Below are positions 16,621 to 24,976 of a stretch of 64,000 nucleotides of DNA, piece after piece. The stretch covers positions 17,737-81,736 of the forward strand of contig CAZUNG010000013.1 in the NCBI GenBank assembly GCA_964621905.1, read 5' to 3'. How positions within the stretch are numbered: the stretch's first letter is position 1; every line of letters starts with the position of its first letter. Source of the stretch: Ruminococcus_G sp964621905. GTDB taxonomy: Bacteria > Bacillota > Clostridia > Lachnospirales > Lachnospiraceae. The position numbers and the translations under genes were made by a program. The notes beneath the pieces were generated by a model. That model had not been told where the DNA came from. It saw only the letters and a program-made list of their open reading frames with translations, and made no database searches.

Positions 16621-18030
16621 ATGGCAAAATACAAATGTAGTGTATGTGGGTATATTTATGATGAAGAAAAAGAGGGAAAACCATTTGCGGAGCTGACAGC
16701 CTGTCCAGTCTGTAAACAGCCGGCAGAGAAGTTCGTCCGGATGGAAGAAACAAACGGAGAGTCAGAGACGGCTGAAACTGAAATAATCGCGGAAGATACC
16801 GCGGAGGATCTTGCGTATCCAAAAGAGTATGCAAGACAGGATCAGGGATGCCGGTTCATGAAAGAAATTCATGAAATGGCAGTTTCAGGAAAGCCGATTA
16901 TCGAGGCAATGGGAACGCAGATGCCTATGCCGGGATGGGATGACATCCTGGTGCTTGGAGCACAGCTGAATCCGCCTCCGCTTGATGAGCATGAAGCTGT
17001 CAATACCATGACGGTGATCGGGAAACATGCGAAAAAGCCAATGATACTAAGTGGCCCTGTGTACGTATCGCACATGTCATTCGGTGCACTGTCAAAAGAA
17101 GTAAAAGTGGCTCTGGCAAAAGGAAGCGCTCTGGCAAAAACCGCAATGTGCAGCGGTGAGGGGGGAATACTGCCGGATGAACGGGCAGCGGCATATAAAT
17201 ATATTTTTGAGTATGTGCCGAACCGTTACAGTGTCACAGATGAAAATCTGAAAAAGGCGGATGCAATCGAGATAAAAATCGGGCAGGGTACGAAACCCGG
17301 CATGGGTGGTCATCTGCCGGGCGGTAAAGTGACACCGGAGATTGCAGAAATACGAAATAAGCCGCTGGGAGAAGATGTCATCAGTCCTTCTAAATTTCCG
17401 GAGCTTAACACAAAAGAGGATCTGAAGAAACTGGTATCCAGCCTCCGCGATCGCTCTGACGGGCGGCCGATCGGCGTTAAAATTGCGGCGGGAAGGATTG
17501 AAAGAGACCTGGAATACTGTGTATTTGCTGAACCTGATTTTATCACAATCGACGGTCGGGGAGGTGCGACTGGGGCCAGCCCGCGGCTTATCAGAGATGC
17601 GACGAGCGTACCGACGGTCTATGCACTGCACCGCGCGCGAAAATATCTGGATTCGGTGCATTCGGATATATCACTGGTCATCACCGGCGGTCTTCGTGTT
17701 TCTTCGGATTTCGCAAAAGCGATTGCGATGGGAGCGGACGCGGTAGCGATCGCATCAGCAGCTTTGATTGCCGCTGCATGCCAGCAGTATCGGATCTGTG
17801 GAAGCGGAATGTGCCCGGTGGGTGTTGCCACTCAGGACCCTGAGCTTCGGGCCAGGCTGAAAGTGGATGCCGCAGCACAGCGTGTTGCAAATTTCCTGAA
17901 TTGTACAAAGGAGGAGCTGAAAACGTTTGCGCGGATTACCGGTCACAGGAACCTGCATGATCTGAATGTAGGAGATCTCTGCACGATAAACAGAGAGATT
18001 TCTGAGTTTACGGATATTCCTCATGCGTAA
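16621..18030 (+). CDS. Rubredoxin-domain fused to FMN-binding glutamate synthase domain (GltB2-type)
   Basis: 469 residues. Residues 1-35 or so form a rubredoxin-like iron site with Cys6, Cys9, Cys28 and Cys31 (CSVCGY...CPVCK). The rest is the FMN-binding synthase barrel of glutamate synthase, with GGRGGATGASP and a cluster-binding segment CGSGMCPVGVATQ. It lacks the N-terminal amidotransferase domain and the C-terminal GltB beta-helix. It matches the short, archaeal-type GltB seen in many strict anaerobes, where ammonia or a separate glutaminase would supply nitrogen. The fused rubredoxin may deliver electrons directly. No other glutamate synthase subunit is adjacent, so the physiological reaction is not certain. 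Confidence 0.85.
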   Translation: MAKYKCSVCGYIYDEEKEGKPFAELTACPVCKQPAEKFVRMEETNGESETAETEIIAEDTAEDLAYPKEYARQDQGCRFMKEIHEMAVSGKPIIEAMGTQMPMPGWDDILVLGAQLNPPPLDEHEAVNTMTVIGKHAKKPMILSGPVYVSHMSFGALSKEVKVALAKGSALAKTAMCSGEGGILPDERAAAYKYIFEYVPNRYSVTDENLKKADAIEIKIGQGTKPGMGGHLPGGKVTPEIAEIRNKPLGEDVISPSKFPELNTKEDLKKLVSSLRDRSDGRPIGVKIAAGRIERDLEYCVFAEPDFITIDGRGGATGASPRLIRDATSVPTVYALHRARKYLDSVHSDISLVITGGLRVSSDFAKAIAMGADAVAIASAALIAAACQQYRICGSGMCPVGVATQDPELRARLKVDAAAQRVANFLNCTKEELKTFARITGHRNLHDLNVGDLCTINREISEFTDIPHA

Positions 18031-18081
18031 TTTGCAGAAAAATATTTCGAATAACGTTTCGTGAAATATGCAATAAAATAA

Positions 18082-18110
18082 AAGACAAATTCTCCGGAAA
18101 GTAGTATACT
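18082..18110 (+). promoter_or_regulatory. Promoter candidate for the TauE-family gene
   Basis: AAGACA (18082-18087), 17-base spacer and TATACT (18105-18110), 35 bases before the start codon. Confidence 0.4.
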
Positions 18111-18144
18111 TGATACAATATTGATGAAGAAGGGGAATTTTAGT

Positions 18145-18897
18145 ATGGAAATTACAATTGGATTTGCACTATTTTTGTTTATTGTTCAATTCTGCTCGTA
18201 TTTTGTGAAGGGGCTTGCGGGCTTTGGAGATCCTCTGATTTCAAACCCCATGCTGTCATTGACTACGATGCAGAACAACCAGATCACACCGATGAATCTG
18301 CTGATGAACTGGCCGCTGAATTTATATATATCGTTTAAGAACAGAAAGGCCTTTTCTATTAAATCCACGATACCGATGATCGTCTGTATTCTGATCGGTA
18401 TGGTGCCGGGAATGCTGTGCCTGAAATATGCGACCTCCTGGGTACTGAAGGCACTGCTGGGACTTGTCATCGTGATCTGTGGTGTGGAGATGCTCACAAG
18501 AAAGCAGTCAACAAAGTCTTCAGGGAATCTCATTGTGATGATTCTTGTTTCGATCGCCTCAGGTTTTACGGCTGGTCTTTATGGGATTAACCTGTTTTTT
18601 GTAGCTTATATCGAACGAACAGGTTATGTAAATCGAAACCAGTTCCGCGGACAGATGTGTTTTATTTTCTTTATTGAAAATACAATCCGTCTGCTGATCT
18701 ACATATTCACAGGTTTCTATACACTTGATATTATCAAACTGGCATTGATTTCGGCGGTGGGCGTTGTGTGCGGCATGTTCCTTGGAAGCCGTGTGGACAG
18801 TAAGCTGAGTGAGGCTGCGATCAAGAAAGTCATCACAATTGTATTTATCTGTGCAGGTCTGAGTACACTCATTAAAGCGATCATCTTTAAAATCTGA
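18145..18897 (+). CDS. TauE/SafE-family membrane transporter
   Basis: About 250 residues with roughly eight predicted membrane segments arranged in two related halves, typical of the TauE/SafE (DUF81) family. Members export sulfite, sulfoacetate or other small organic anions. The family motif region KGLAGFGDPL near the N-terminus is clear. ATG 18145 has AAGGGG upstream; an earlier in-frame ATG at 18124 has none. It is monocistronic, with its own promoter candidate and a downstream terminator shared with the convergent aroE. The neighbours do not indicate a substrate. Confidence 0.8.
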   Translation: MEITIGFALFLFIVQFCSYFVKGLAGFGDPLISNPMLSLTTMQNNQITPMNLLMNWPLNLYISFKNRKAFSIKSTIPMIVCILIGMVPGMLCLKYATSWVLKALLGLVIVICGVEMLTRKQSTKSSGNLIVMILVSIASGFTAGLYGINLFFVAYIERTGYVNRNQFRGQMCFIFFIENTIRLLIYIFTGFYTLDIIKLALISAVGVVCGMFLGSRVDSKLSEAAIKKVITIVFICAGLSTLIKAIIFKI

Positions 18898-18934
18898 TAA
18901 AGGATCATGGTAACCGGCGTGTTTATGCGCATTT

Positions 18935-18980
18935 AAAAACTGGCTGTTCGGGGATAATACTTCCCCGCAGGCCAGTTTTT
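18935..18980. terminator. Bidirectional terminator between the TauE gene and aroE
   Basis: A perfect 10-bp outer stem, AAAAACTGGC (18935-18944) with GCCAGTTTTT (18971-18980), plus an inner CGGGG/CCCCG stem. Poly-T ends on both strands serve the two convergent genes. Confidence 0.85.
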
Positions 18981-18988
18981 ACGTTTCA

Positions 18989-19858
18989 TTAGAAATATTT
19001 TTGCTTGATAAGCGCCACAGGCATCTCGTGCCCGGTGAACAGTCGAAACGCTTCGGCACCCTGATACAAAAGCATATAAAGACCATTCATGGTCTGACAG
19101 CCGGCGGATTCTGCCAGGGTTAAAAGACGGGTCCTGCGCGGTTCATAGATGATATCAGATACGATCAGATCCCTGTGAAAGTAACCTGGGTCGGTTATCA
19201 ATGACTGAGAGGTGTCGGGGGGCATTCCCACGGAAGTTGCATTCACCAGAATTTTGCTGGAATCGATAGAATCTTTCAGCGCATTCTGGTCTGCGTTGTC
19301 ATACAGAGAGGCACGGCAGTCTGTGGTCTCGTTGATCTTATCCGTCAGTGTCCGGATGCGTTCGTAAAACCGGCTGGTGGGTCTGGCAAAGATCCGGATT
19401 TCCTTCACTTTGTCAAGGGCAGCCTGAGCGGCGATCGCCGTCGCTGCGCCTCCTGCGCCGAGGAGCGTCATGGTTTCACCTGTGATTTCATATCCTGCGT
19501 CACGGACCGACTGCATAAAGCCGATACCGTCCGTGTTATATCCGGTGAGCACACCGTCGTCATTGACGACGGTATTGACAGCGCCGATCAGCTCTGCGGC
19601 GGGAGATAACTGGTCGATGAGTTCCATGATTTTGTTTTTATTGGGCATGGTCAGATTAAAACCCCGGATGCCTGCCGCCTTCAGTCCGCTGACCGCAGCG
19701 GGAAGTGTGTCCTCCCCCACCTCAAAGCAGAGATAGACATAATCAAGTCCCAGCGCACGAAAAGATTCGTTGTGCATCAGCGGGGACATGCTGTGAGAGA
19801 CAGGGCTGCCGAGAAGTCCGGTCAGCTTTGTATGGCCTGTGATAGGAATATTTGTCAT
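18989..19858 (-). CDS. aroE: Shikimate dehydrogenase (AroE)
   Basis: NADP-dependent reduction of 3-dehydroshikimate in aromatic amino-acid synthesis. 289 residues. Motifs: SHSMSPLMHN near the N-terminus, catalytic lysine in NLTMPNKNKI, then NTV...GYNTDGIGF and the nucleotide-binding GAGGAATAIAAQA. SD GGAGG lies before ATG 19858. It is transcribed divergently from aroD, the preceding step in the pathway, and the two promoters lie back to back. Length is slightly above the average for AroE (about 270-285). Confidence 0.95.
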   Translation of the reverse strand: MTNIPITGHTKLTGLLGSPVSHSMSPLMHNESFRALGLDYVYLCFEVGEDTLPAAVSGLKAAGIRGFNLTMPNKNKIMELIDQLSPAAELIGAVNTVVNDDGVLTGYNTDGIGFMQSVRDAGYEITGETMTLLGAGGAATAIAAQAALDKVKEIRIFARPTSRFYERIRTLTDKINETTDCRASLYDNADQNALKDSIDSSKILVNATSVGMPPDTSQSLITDPGYFHRDLIVSDIIYEPRRTRLLTLAESAGCQTMNGLYMLLYQGAEAFRLFTGHEMPVALIKQKYF

Positions 19859-19893
19859 CGTTTTTCCTCCAAATCTTAAGTTTCATCTTTTCA

Positions 19894-19922
19894 AGCTTAC
19901 CATGAGATCCTGACAGTGTAAA
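19894..19922 (-). promoter_or_regulatory. aroE promoter
   Basis: On the minus strand TTTACA (19922-19917), 17-base spacer and TAAGCT (19899-19894). It is back to back with the aroD promoter, with only two bases between the -35 hexamers. Confidence 0.5.
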
Positions 19923-19924
19923 GA

Positions 19925-19953
19925 TTGACAAGGAACTTTTGGGACGGTATAAT
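19925..19953 (+). promoter_or_regulatory. aroD promoter, perfect sigma-A consensus
   Basis: TTGACA (19925-19930), 17-base spacer and TATAAT (19948-19953), with no mismatch to consensus. Confidence 0.85.
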
Positions 19954-20017
19954 GAGCGCATCGCAAAGCAAATACAGGCAAAAGCCGGTAAATAGAGAGA
20001 GAGACAGGTGATAATAA

Positions 20018-20782
20018 ATGATACAGCCCATACAGCTTGGTACGCTGACGATCGGATGCGGCATACCCAAAATCTGTGTTCCCATCACAGGAAAAAAGAA
20101 AGAAGATATCATAAGGCAGGCGGAGGATATCAGAGATGCCGGAGCAGATCTTGTGGAATGGCGGGCAGATTTCTTTGAAAACGTCGAAAATGAGCAGGAT
20201 GTAACAGATATTCTGTCGACAGTTCGTGCTATTTTATGCGGAATTCCCCTACTTTTCACTTTTCGCACACAGGAAGAAGGAGGAGAACGGTATATTTCGA
20301 CAAAACATTATGTTAACCTGAACGCGATGGCAGCCGAAACGAGGCTCGTGGATGCGGTTGATGTCGAGATTTTTCGCGGAAAGGAGATGGTACAGCCGCT
20401 GATTCATGAAATTCATCAAAATGGATGTATTGTTGTCGGATCGAATCATCATTTTACGAAAACCCCCGCAAAAGAGGAATTGCTGACGATATTTGACAGA
20501 ATGGACAAGGCGGGTGCTGATATTTTGAAAGTTGCCGTGATGCCCGCCAACCAGGCGGATGTATTGACCCTTCTTGACGCCACGCATGAGGAAACGCGGC
20601 GGACCACGCGCCCGGTTATCACGATGTCCATGGCGGGAATCGGGTCTGTAAGCCGCATATGCGGTGAATTTTTTGGTTCCAGTGTCACCTTTGCTTCGGT
20701 GGAAGAATGTTCTGCGCCCGGACAGCTTCCGCTAAAAGCGATGAGGCAAATACTTGATGTACTGCATCAGAGTATGCAGTAA
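20018..20782 (+). CDS. aroD: 3-dehydroquinate dehydratase, type I (AroD)
   Basis: Dehydrates 3-dehydroquinate to 3-dehydroshikimate through a Schiff base. 254 residues, a type I TIM barrel. Recognisable elements are VEWRADFFE, the catalytic histidine in GSNHHFTKTP, the Schiff-base lysine in ILKVAVMP and the late MSMAGIGSVSR...FASVEECSAPGQ segment. The start at ATG 20018 follows GAGAGAGACAGG, a modest SD. No terminator is obvious between aroD and the spoIIGA promoter region, so aroD transcripts may enter the sporulation operon (see the inverted repeat at 20863). Confidence 0.95.
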   Translation: MIQPIQLGTLTIGCGIPKICVPITGKKKEDIIRQAEDIRDAGADLVEWRADFFENVENEQDVTDILSTVRAILCGIPLLFTFRTQEEGGERYISTKHYVNLNAMAAETRLVDAVDVEIFRGKEMVQPLIHEIHQNGCIVVGSNHHFTKTPAKEELLTIFDRMDKAGADILKVAVMPANQADVLTLLDATHEETRRTTRPVITMSMAGIGSVSRICGEFFGSSVTFASVEECSAPGQLPLKAMRQILDVLHQSMQ

Positions 20783-20818
20783 TTACTTTACATAACTGAA
20801 AATCATAGAGGGAAAAGC

Positions 20819-20884
20819 TGTCGAAAAGATATAAAATCCGACAGCGTGCTTTTGACAAATTTAACACCTCTCATAACCTATAAT
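20819..20884 (+). promoter_or_regulatory. spoIIG-type promoter with Spo0A boxes and over-long spacer
   Basis: TTGACA (20852-20857) and TATAAT (20879-20884) are both perfect but separated by 21 bases instead of 17. The Bacillus subtilis spoIIG promoter has the same peculiarity and depends on Spo0A. A 0A-box core TGTCGAA is at 20819-20825. On the minus strand TTTGTCAAA (20859-20851), a full match to the TTTGTCRAA consensus, overlaps the -35. A weaker CTGTCGG lies at 20843-20837. Confidence 0.75.
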
Positions 20885-20934
20885 GAATCTTGCTTATTCC
20901 AGTAAGTGCGTATTCATAGGTTATGGGGGGTGTT
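20863..20934. repeat. Long inverted repeat covering the spoIIGA -10 region and ribosome-binding site
   Basis: Left arm 20863-20888 pairs with right arm 20912-20934 throughout, apart from G-U pairs and a three-base bulge. The right arm contains the GGGGGG ribosome-binding site. The left arm lies mostly upstream of the expected transcription start (about 20891). Only transcripts entering from aroD would carry both arms and hide the ribosome-binding site. Confidence 0.8.
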
Positions 20935-20936
20935 TT

Positions 20937-21743
20937 GTGTACTATGAGATTTTCATAGACGTCTTTTTTGTAACGAACATGGTGATGGATTATTTTTTGC
21001 TGCGCATTGTAAGCCGAATACTCAGATGTTCTGCCACACATCTGAGAAGTCTGGCGGCGGCAATTTTCGGAGCGCTTGCGCTTTGTCTGCTCATCATCAT
21101 ACAGCTTCCGAATGGGAGGCTGCTGAATACGGTACTGGTGCATGTGGTAATCAATACTTTGATGGTAAAGTTCGGATGCAAAATCAAAGGCTGGAAAAGA
21201 ATATTACAAGGCTTGCTGCTCTTATATCTGGCGTCATTTCTTACAGGCGGTCTGCTGACGATGCTGCAGACCCATCTGACAAAATCCGGTTTTTGGACTT
21301 TTTTGCTTCTTGCGGCCGTGAGTTATCTGGTCATTACCGCGGGCATCCTGGTATACACGCGATTAAAGGGAAATGTCACAAATCTTTATGAAGTAGTGCT
21401 GTACGCAGGAGGGAAATGCAAGGAAGTCAAAGGACTATATGACACCGGAAACCGGCTGTTCGATACTTTATCGAAAAAACCGGTATCCATTGTGGATGAA
21501 AGCGTGGTGGAAAGTCTGTTTTCACAGGACGAACTGCTGCAGTTCCATCCACATTACATCCCGTTCCAGAGTGTGGGATGTACACGGGGGGTCATACTGG
21601 CGGTTACGCTGGATTCCCTGGTGGTGAAAAATGAAACTATGAGCAGGACAGTCGATCAGCCGGTCATCGCGCTGGCAAAGGGCCACCGGTCGTTTGCGGG
21701 ACAGTGTCAGATGATTTTGAATCCGGATCTGGTAGACGGTTAG
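20937..21743 (+). CDS. spoIIGA: Sigma-E processing peptidase SpoIIGA
   Basis: Membrane aspartic protease that removes the pro-sequence of sigma-E in the mother cell after septation. From GTG 20937 it has 268 residues. The GTG is chosen because GGGGGG at 20925-20930 is 6 bases upstream and the protein then starts in the usual YYEIFIDVFFVTN style. An N-terminal half with about five membrane segments is followed by a protease domain carrying the catalytic DTGN in GLYDTGNRLFD. It is directly followed by sigE, the conserved spoIIG operon. Confidence 0.93.
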   Translation: MYYEIFIDVFFVTNMVMDYFLLRIVSRILRCSATHLRSLAAAIFGALALCLLIIIQLPNGRLLNTVLVHVVINTLMVKFGCKIKGWKRILQGLLLLYLASFLTGGLLTMLQTHLTKSGFWTFLLLAAVSYLVITAGILVYTRLKGNVTNLYEVVLYAGGKCKEVKGLYDTGNRLFDTLSKKPVSIVDESVVESLFSQDELLQFHPHYIPFQSVGCTRGVILAVTLDSLVVKNETMSRTVDQPVIALAKGHRSFAGQCQMILNPDLVDG

Positions 21744-21754
21744 GAGGAAAGAAT

Positions 21755-22492
21755 ATGATACATGCAGTATTGCCGAACCGTGTTCGGTTTGGGATGTTTC
21801 CCGGATTTTCAAGGGTGATTTTTAAAAAACCGGGAGAAATTTTTTATATTGGCGGAACAGATGTACTGCCGGCGCCGCTGGATGCGGAACGTGAGGCGGT
21901 CGTTATAGAGAACCTGGGCAGTCAGCAGGACAAAGAAGCCAGGGATGAACTGATAGAACATAATCTGCGCCTTGTGGTGTACATCGCTCAGCGATTTGAC
22001 AATACGGGGGTAGGGGTGGAAGACCTTATCAGCATTGGAACCATCGGACTGATCAAGGCCATCAATACATTTAATCCAACCAGGAAGATTAAGCTTGCGA
22101 CGTACGCTTCGCGTTGTATTGAAAATGAGATCCTGATGTATCTGAGGAGAAATAACAAAACGAAAATGGAAGTGTCCATCGATGAGCCGCTGAATGTGGA
22201 CTGGGATGGAAATGAACTGTTGTTGTCAGATATTCTCGGAACAGATGAGGATGTGATCTACCGGGATATTGAACACGAAGTAGAGTGTAAGCTGCTCGGG
22301 AAAGCGATCAGTAAACTGTCTGACCGGGAACAGATCATTATCAAGCTGCGGTACGGGCTGCAGTCGCCGGACGGGAAGGAAAAGACACAAAAAGAAGTTG
22401 CAGATATGCTCGGCATCTCACAGTCTTATATTTCAAGACTGGAAAAACGTATTATGAAGCGGCTGAAAAAAGAAATTGTAAGATATGAATGA
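21755..22492 (+). CDS. sigE: RNA polymerase sporulation sigma factor sigma-E precursor
   Basis: Mother-cell sigma factor, 245 residues from ATG 21755 with AGGAGG at 21742-21747. An N-terminal pro-region of about 30 residues precedes the processing site region; SpoIIGA, encoded just upstream, removes it. Region 2 is visible in HNLRLVVYIAQRF and DLISIGTIGLIKAI. Region 4 is visible in DREQIIIKLRYGL and the helix-turn-helix QKEVADMLGISQSYISRLEK. The spacing to spoIIGA is 11 bases. The open frame extends upstream to 21704 but overlaps spoIIGA and lacks an SD. Confidence 0.96.
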   Translation: MIHAVLPNRVRFGMFPGFSRVIFKKPGEIFYIGGTDVLPAPLDAEREAVVIENLGSQQDKEARDELIEHNLRLVVYIAQRFDNTGVGVEDLISIGTIGLIKAINTFNPTRKIKLATYASRCIENEILMYLRRNNKTKMEVSIDEPLNVDWDGNELLLSDILGTDEDVIYRDIEHEVECKLLGKAISKLSDREQIIIKLRYGLQSPDGKEKTQKEVADMLGISQSYISRLEKRIMKRLKKEIVRYE

Positions 22493-22553
22493 ACCTGTGT
22501 GACTGAAGATTAGGTGAGATTGTTGTAACCCGAATCATAATATTTGCAGTTGG

Positions 22554-22583
22554 ACGGCTTGCCATAGGGCAAGCCGTTTTTTG
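22554..22583 (+). terminator. Intrinsic terminator of spoIIGA-sigE
   Basis: A perfect 10-bp stem, ACGGCTTGCC (22554-22563) with GGCAAGCCGT (22568-22577), ATAG loop and a T-run. Confidence 0.92.
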
Positions 22584-22674
22584 CCGGAGTAAAGGATAGA
22601 AAAGTTACGGTGTTCAAAGTAAATGCAAATGACTGGATACGTTATGTAGCGTTTGGCTGAATGGTATTCATGGC

Positions 22675-22929
22675 TTAAAACTTTTTCAGGCACACATCCT
22701 CTCTGATCTCAACCAGAATAATATCGTCACCGATCTGCTTGATGCATTCCCATGGAATGACGTATTCGCAGTCCCGGCCCATCAGTCCCCACAGCTTGCC
22801 GGGACCGGGGATGATTAATGCGGTAATGCGGCCGCTTTTACATTCAAATTCCAGATCAACCGGGCAGCCCAGGCTTTTGCAGTTGCAGATGTTGATGACT
22901 TCTTTTTGTCGCAGTTCAAACAGACGCAA
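22675..22929 (-). CDS. YlmC/YmxH-family sporulation protein (PRC-barrel-like)
   Basis: Small protein of 84 residues with the family's opening RLFELRQKEVINI, a CNCKSLG segment and a GRI.ALIIPG strand pair. Members are associated with sporulation loci of Clostridia and Bacilli, but their biochemical role is unknown. TTG at 22929 is preferred over the upstream in-frame GTG at 22938 because GAGGTGG, which contains that GTG, is the obvious SD for the TTG. It lies antisense between sigE and asnB, whereas in many relatives it follows sigG in the same direction, so the locus is rearranged. Confidence 0.8.
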   Translation of the reverse strand: MRLFELRQKEVINICNCKSLGCPVDLEFECKSGRITALIIPGPGKLWGLMGRDCEYVIPWECIKQIGDDIILVEIREDVCLKKF

Positions 22930-23082
22930 AGCGACCACCTCAATGCCGTTTTTATAGTATATGTATATTGGACAGAAAAAGTTTATAATTCTTAAGATAT
23001 TATATATATTGTTTAAGGGACAAGGTTGTTATAATAATTTTAATTGACTGTTTTGAAAGTACGTATGAAAAGGGAGATAATA

Positions 23083-24915
23083 ATGTGTGGAATAACAGGA
23101 TTTCTTTCCGGCGGAAAGAGTGAGAAGAAGGAAACGGCATTAAAAAGCATGAACCTTCAGATTGCTTCCAGAGGTCCGGATGATGAAGGGTATTATATTG
23201 GCAATGATGCAGCATTTGCGATGCGCAGGCTTTCTATCATAGGACTTGACAATGGCAGACAGCCGGTGTGGAACGAAGAGCGTACAATGGTCCTCGTCTA
23301 TAACGGTGAGATTTACAATTATCCGCGGTTGAAACAGGAATTGCAGGAGAAAGGTCATAGCTTCAGCACAAATGCAGATACGGAGGTGATTCTTCACGGC
23401 TATGAGGAGTACGGAATCGCCATTCTGAATAAGCTTCGCGGCATGTTTGCATTTGCTCTGTGGAATACCCTGACGAAAACGCTGTTCATTGCGCGGGATC
23501 CATTCGGAATCAAACCGTTGTTTTACTGTACGCAGAATCAGGAATTTTACTTTGGTTCGGAGATAAAAGCTATTCTGGCACATCCGGATGTAAAGAAAGA
23601 ACTGAATGAAAATGCACTTCCGGGTTATCTGTCTTTTCAGTATAACCCGCTGGAAGAGACATTTTACAAAGGGATCTACCAGCTTCTTCCGGGGCATTAT
23701 ATGATTCTGGAAAACGGCGGGCAAAAGATTCACCGTTACTGGAGAGCAGCGCTTGATATGGCAGAGACTATGAGCAGGGAGGAGGCGGAGGAACACCTGA
23801 ACGGAGCACTCCGGGATTCTGTCGAGGCCCACAAACTCAGTGACGTGGAAGTGGGATCTTTCCTGTCAGGGGGAATTGATTCTTCTTTTCTGGCGGTGGC
23901 CGCAAAGATGGAGAAGACATTCAGCGTGGGATTTGAAGATGATGAACGTGATGAGACGGAAAAAGCCAAGGAACTCAGCCGGATCTATGGGATGGAAAAC
24001 TGTTCCAGACGCATCACCAGGGAAGAATACTGGGAAGCTGTTCCCAAGATTCTAAAGGCACTGGATGAGCCTGTGGCGGATCCGTCTATCATACCGCTTT
24101 ACTATCTCTGTGAACTGGCATCGAGGGAGGTCAAAGTGGTCTATTCCGGTGAGGGGGCCGATGAACTGTTCGGAGGGTACAATGTTTATCAGTCGGCATT
24201 GGCGCTGGAACCGTTTGTACATATCGTCCCGGAAAAGATACGAAGAGGCATTAGAAAGATCATGGAGAGTCTGCCGTTTTCCTTTAAAGGAAAAGAGTAT
24301 CTGATCAGGGCGGGCAAGCGTGTGGAAGAGCGCTTTATCGGGAATGCCTATATTTTCAGAGATTGGGAAGTCAAAGAACTGCTCAAAAAAAAGGAACTTG
24401 CCACGTATACGGAACAGGACATCGTGGCACCATACTATGCGGAAACGGAAGGGCTTGATGATATTTCGAGGATGCAGTACATCGATATTAATTTTTGGAT
24501 GCGCGGGGATATTCTGAGAAAATCGGACCATATCAGCATGGCACACGGACTTGAGGTCCGGGTTCCATATCTGGATTCGGAAGTTGCCAAAGCGGCGTTT
24601 TCCGTTCCAGTGCAGCATAAAGTAACACGGCGGCAGACGAAATCCTTTTTCCGCAGTGTTTCCAATGGGTATCTTCCGCAGGAGACAGCCAAAAGGCGGA
24701 AACTCGGGTTTCCGGTCCCCCTCCATAAATGGCTGGCACAGGAACCGTATGAGGGAATTGTGAGAGCGGAATTTGAGAGCGCAGCGGCGCAGAAATTTTT
24801 TGAAAAAGACAAGCTGACGGCACTGCTGGAACAGCATAAAATGGGAAAGCGGGATAACAGCAGAAAAATCTGGACAGTCTATGTTTTTTTGAGGTGGTAC
24901 AGGGAAAATTTTTGA
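23083..24915 (+). CDS. asnB: Asparagine synthase (glutamine-hydrolysing)
   Basis: 610 residues. The ATG at 23083 is chosen because it exposes the amidotransferase nucleophile as Cys2 (MCGITG) after processing, and AGGGAG lies upstream; the frame opens at 23044. Class II glutaminase domain about 2-220 with RGPDDEG and YNGEIYN. Synthetase domain from about 240 with the pyrophosphate loop SGGIDSS and GEGADELFGGY. It makes asparagine from aspartate, glutamine and ATP in the cytosol. The gene separates sigE from sigG, which are adjacent in most endospore formers. A TATAAT at 23030-23035 is a likely -10 but the -35 is poor. Confidence 0.93.
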   Translation: MCGITGFLSGGKSEKKETALKSMNLQIASRGPDDEGYYIGNDAAFAMRRLSIIGLDNGRQPVWNEERTMVLVYNGEIYNYPRLKQELQEKGHSFSTNADTEVILHGYEEYGIAILNKLRGMFAFALWNTLTKTLFIARDPFGIKPLFYCTQNQEFYFGSEIKAILAHPDVKKELNENALPGYLSFQYNPLEETFYKGIYQLLPGHYMILENGGQKIHRYWRAALDMAETMSREEAEEHLNGALRDSVEAHKLSDVEVGSFLSGGIDSSFLAVAAKMEKTFSVGFEDDERDETEKAKELSRIYGMENCSRRITREEYWEAVPKILKALDEPVADPSIIPLYYLCELASREVKVVYSGEGADELFGGYNVYQSALALEPFVHIVPEKIRRGIRKIMESLPFSFKGKEYLIRAGKRVEERFIGNAYIFRDWEVKELLKKKELATYTEQDIVAPYYAETEGLDDISRMQYIDINFWMRGDILRKSDHISMAHGLEVRVPYLDSEVAKAAFSVPVQHKVTRRQTKSFFRSVSNGYLPQETAKRRKLGFPVPLHKWLAQEPYEGIVRAEFESAAAQKFFEKDKLTALLEQHKMGKRDNSRKIWTVYVFLRWYRENF

Positions 24916-24948
24916 TTGTCAAGGGCTAAAACTTTGTGAAATTTCTTT

Positions 24949-24976
24949 TGAAAGCGCATAGCAAAGCACCATAATG
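24949..24976 (+). promoter_or_regulatory. Candidate forespore (sigma-F/sigma-G type) promoter for sigG
   Basis: TGAAAG (24949-24954), 15-base spacer and CATAATG (24970-24976). This resembles the GHATR/CATNMTA pattern of forespore sigma factors and not sigma-A. It is 43 bases before sigG. sigG is known to be transcribed by sigma-F and then by sigma-G, which fits, but the match is by eye. Confidence 0.4.

Noticed and set aside
20863..20934. spoIIGA inverted repeat as an ordinary terminator of aroD
   Set aside because: It has no T-run after the right arm, and the arm contains the ribosome-binding site; a read-through silencer explains it better.
24052..24837. 261-codon minus-strand frame opposite asnB
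   Set aside because: Antisense shadow with no family motifs.
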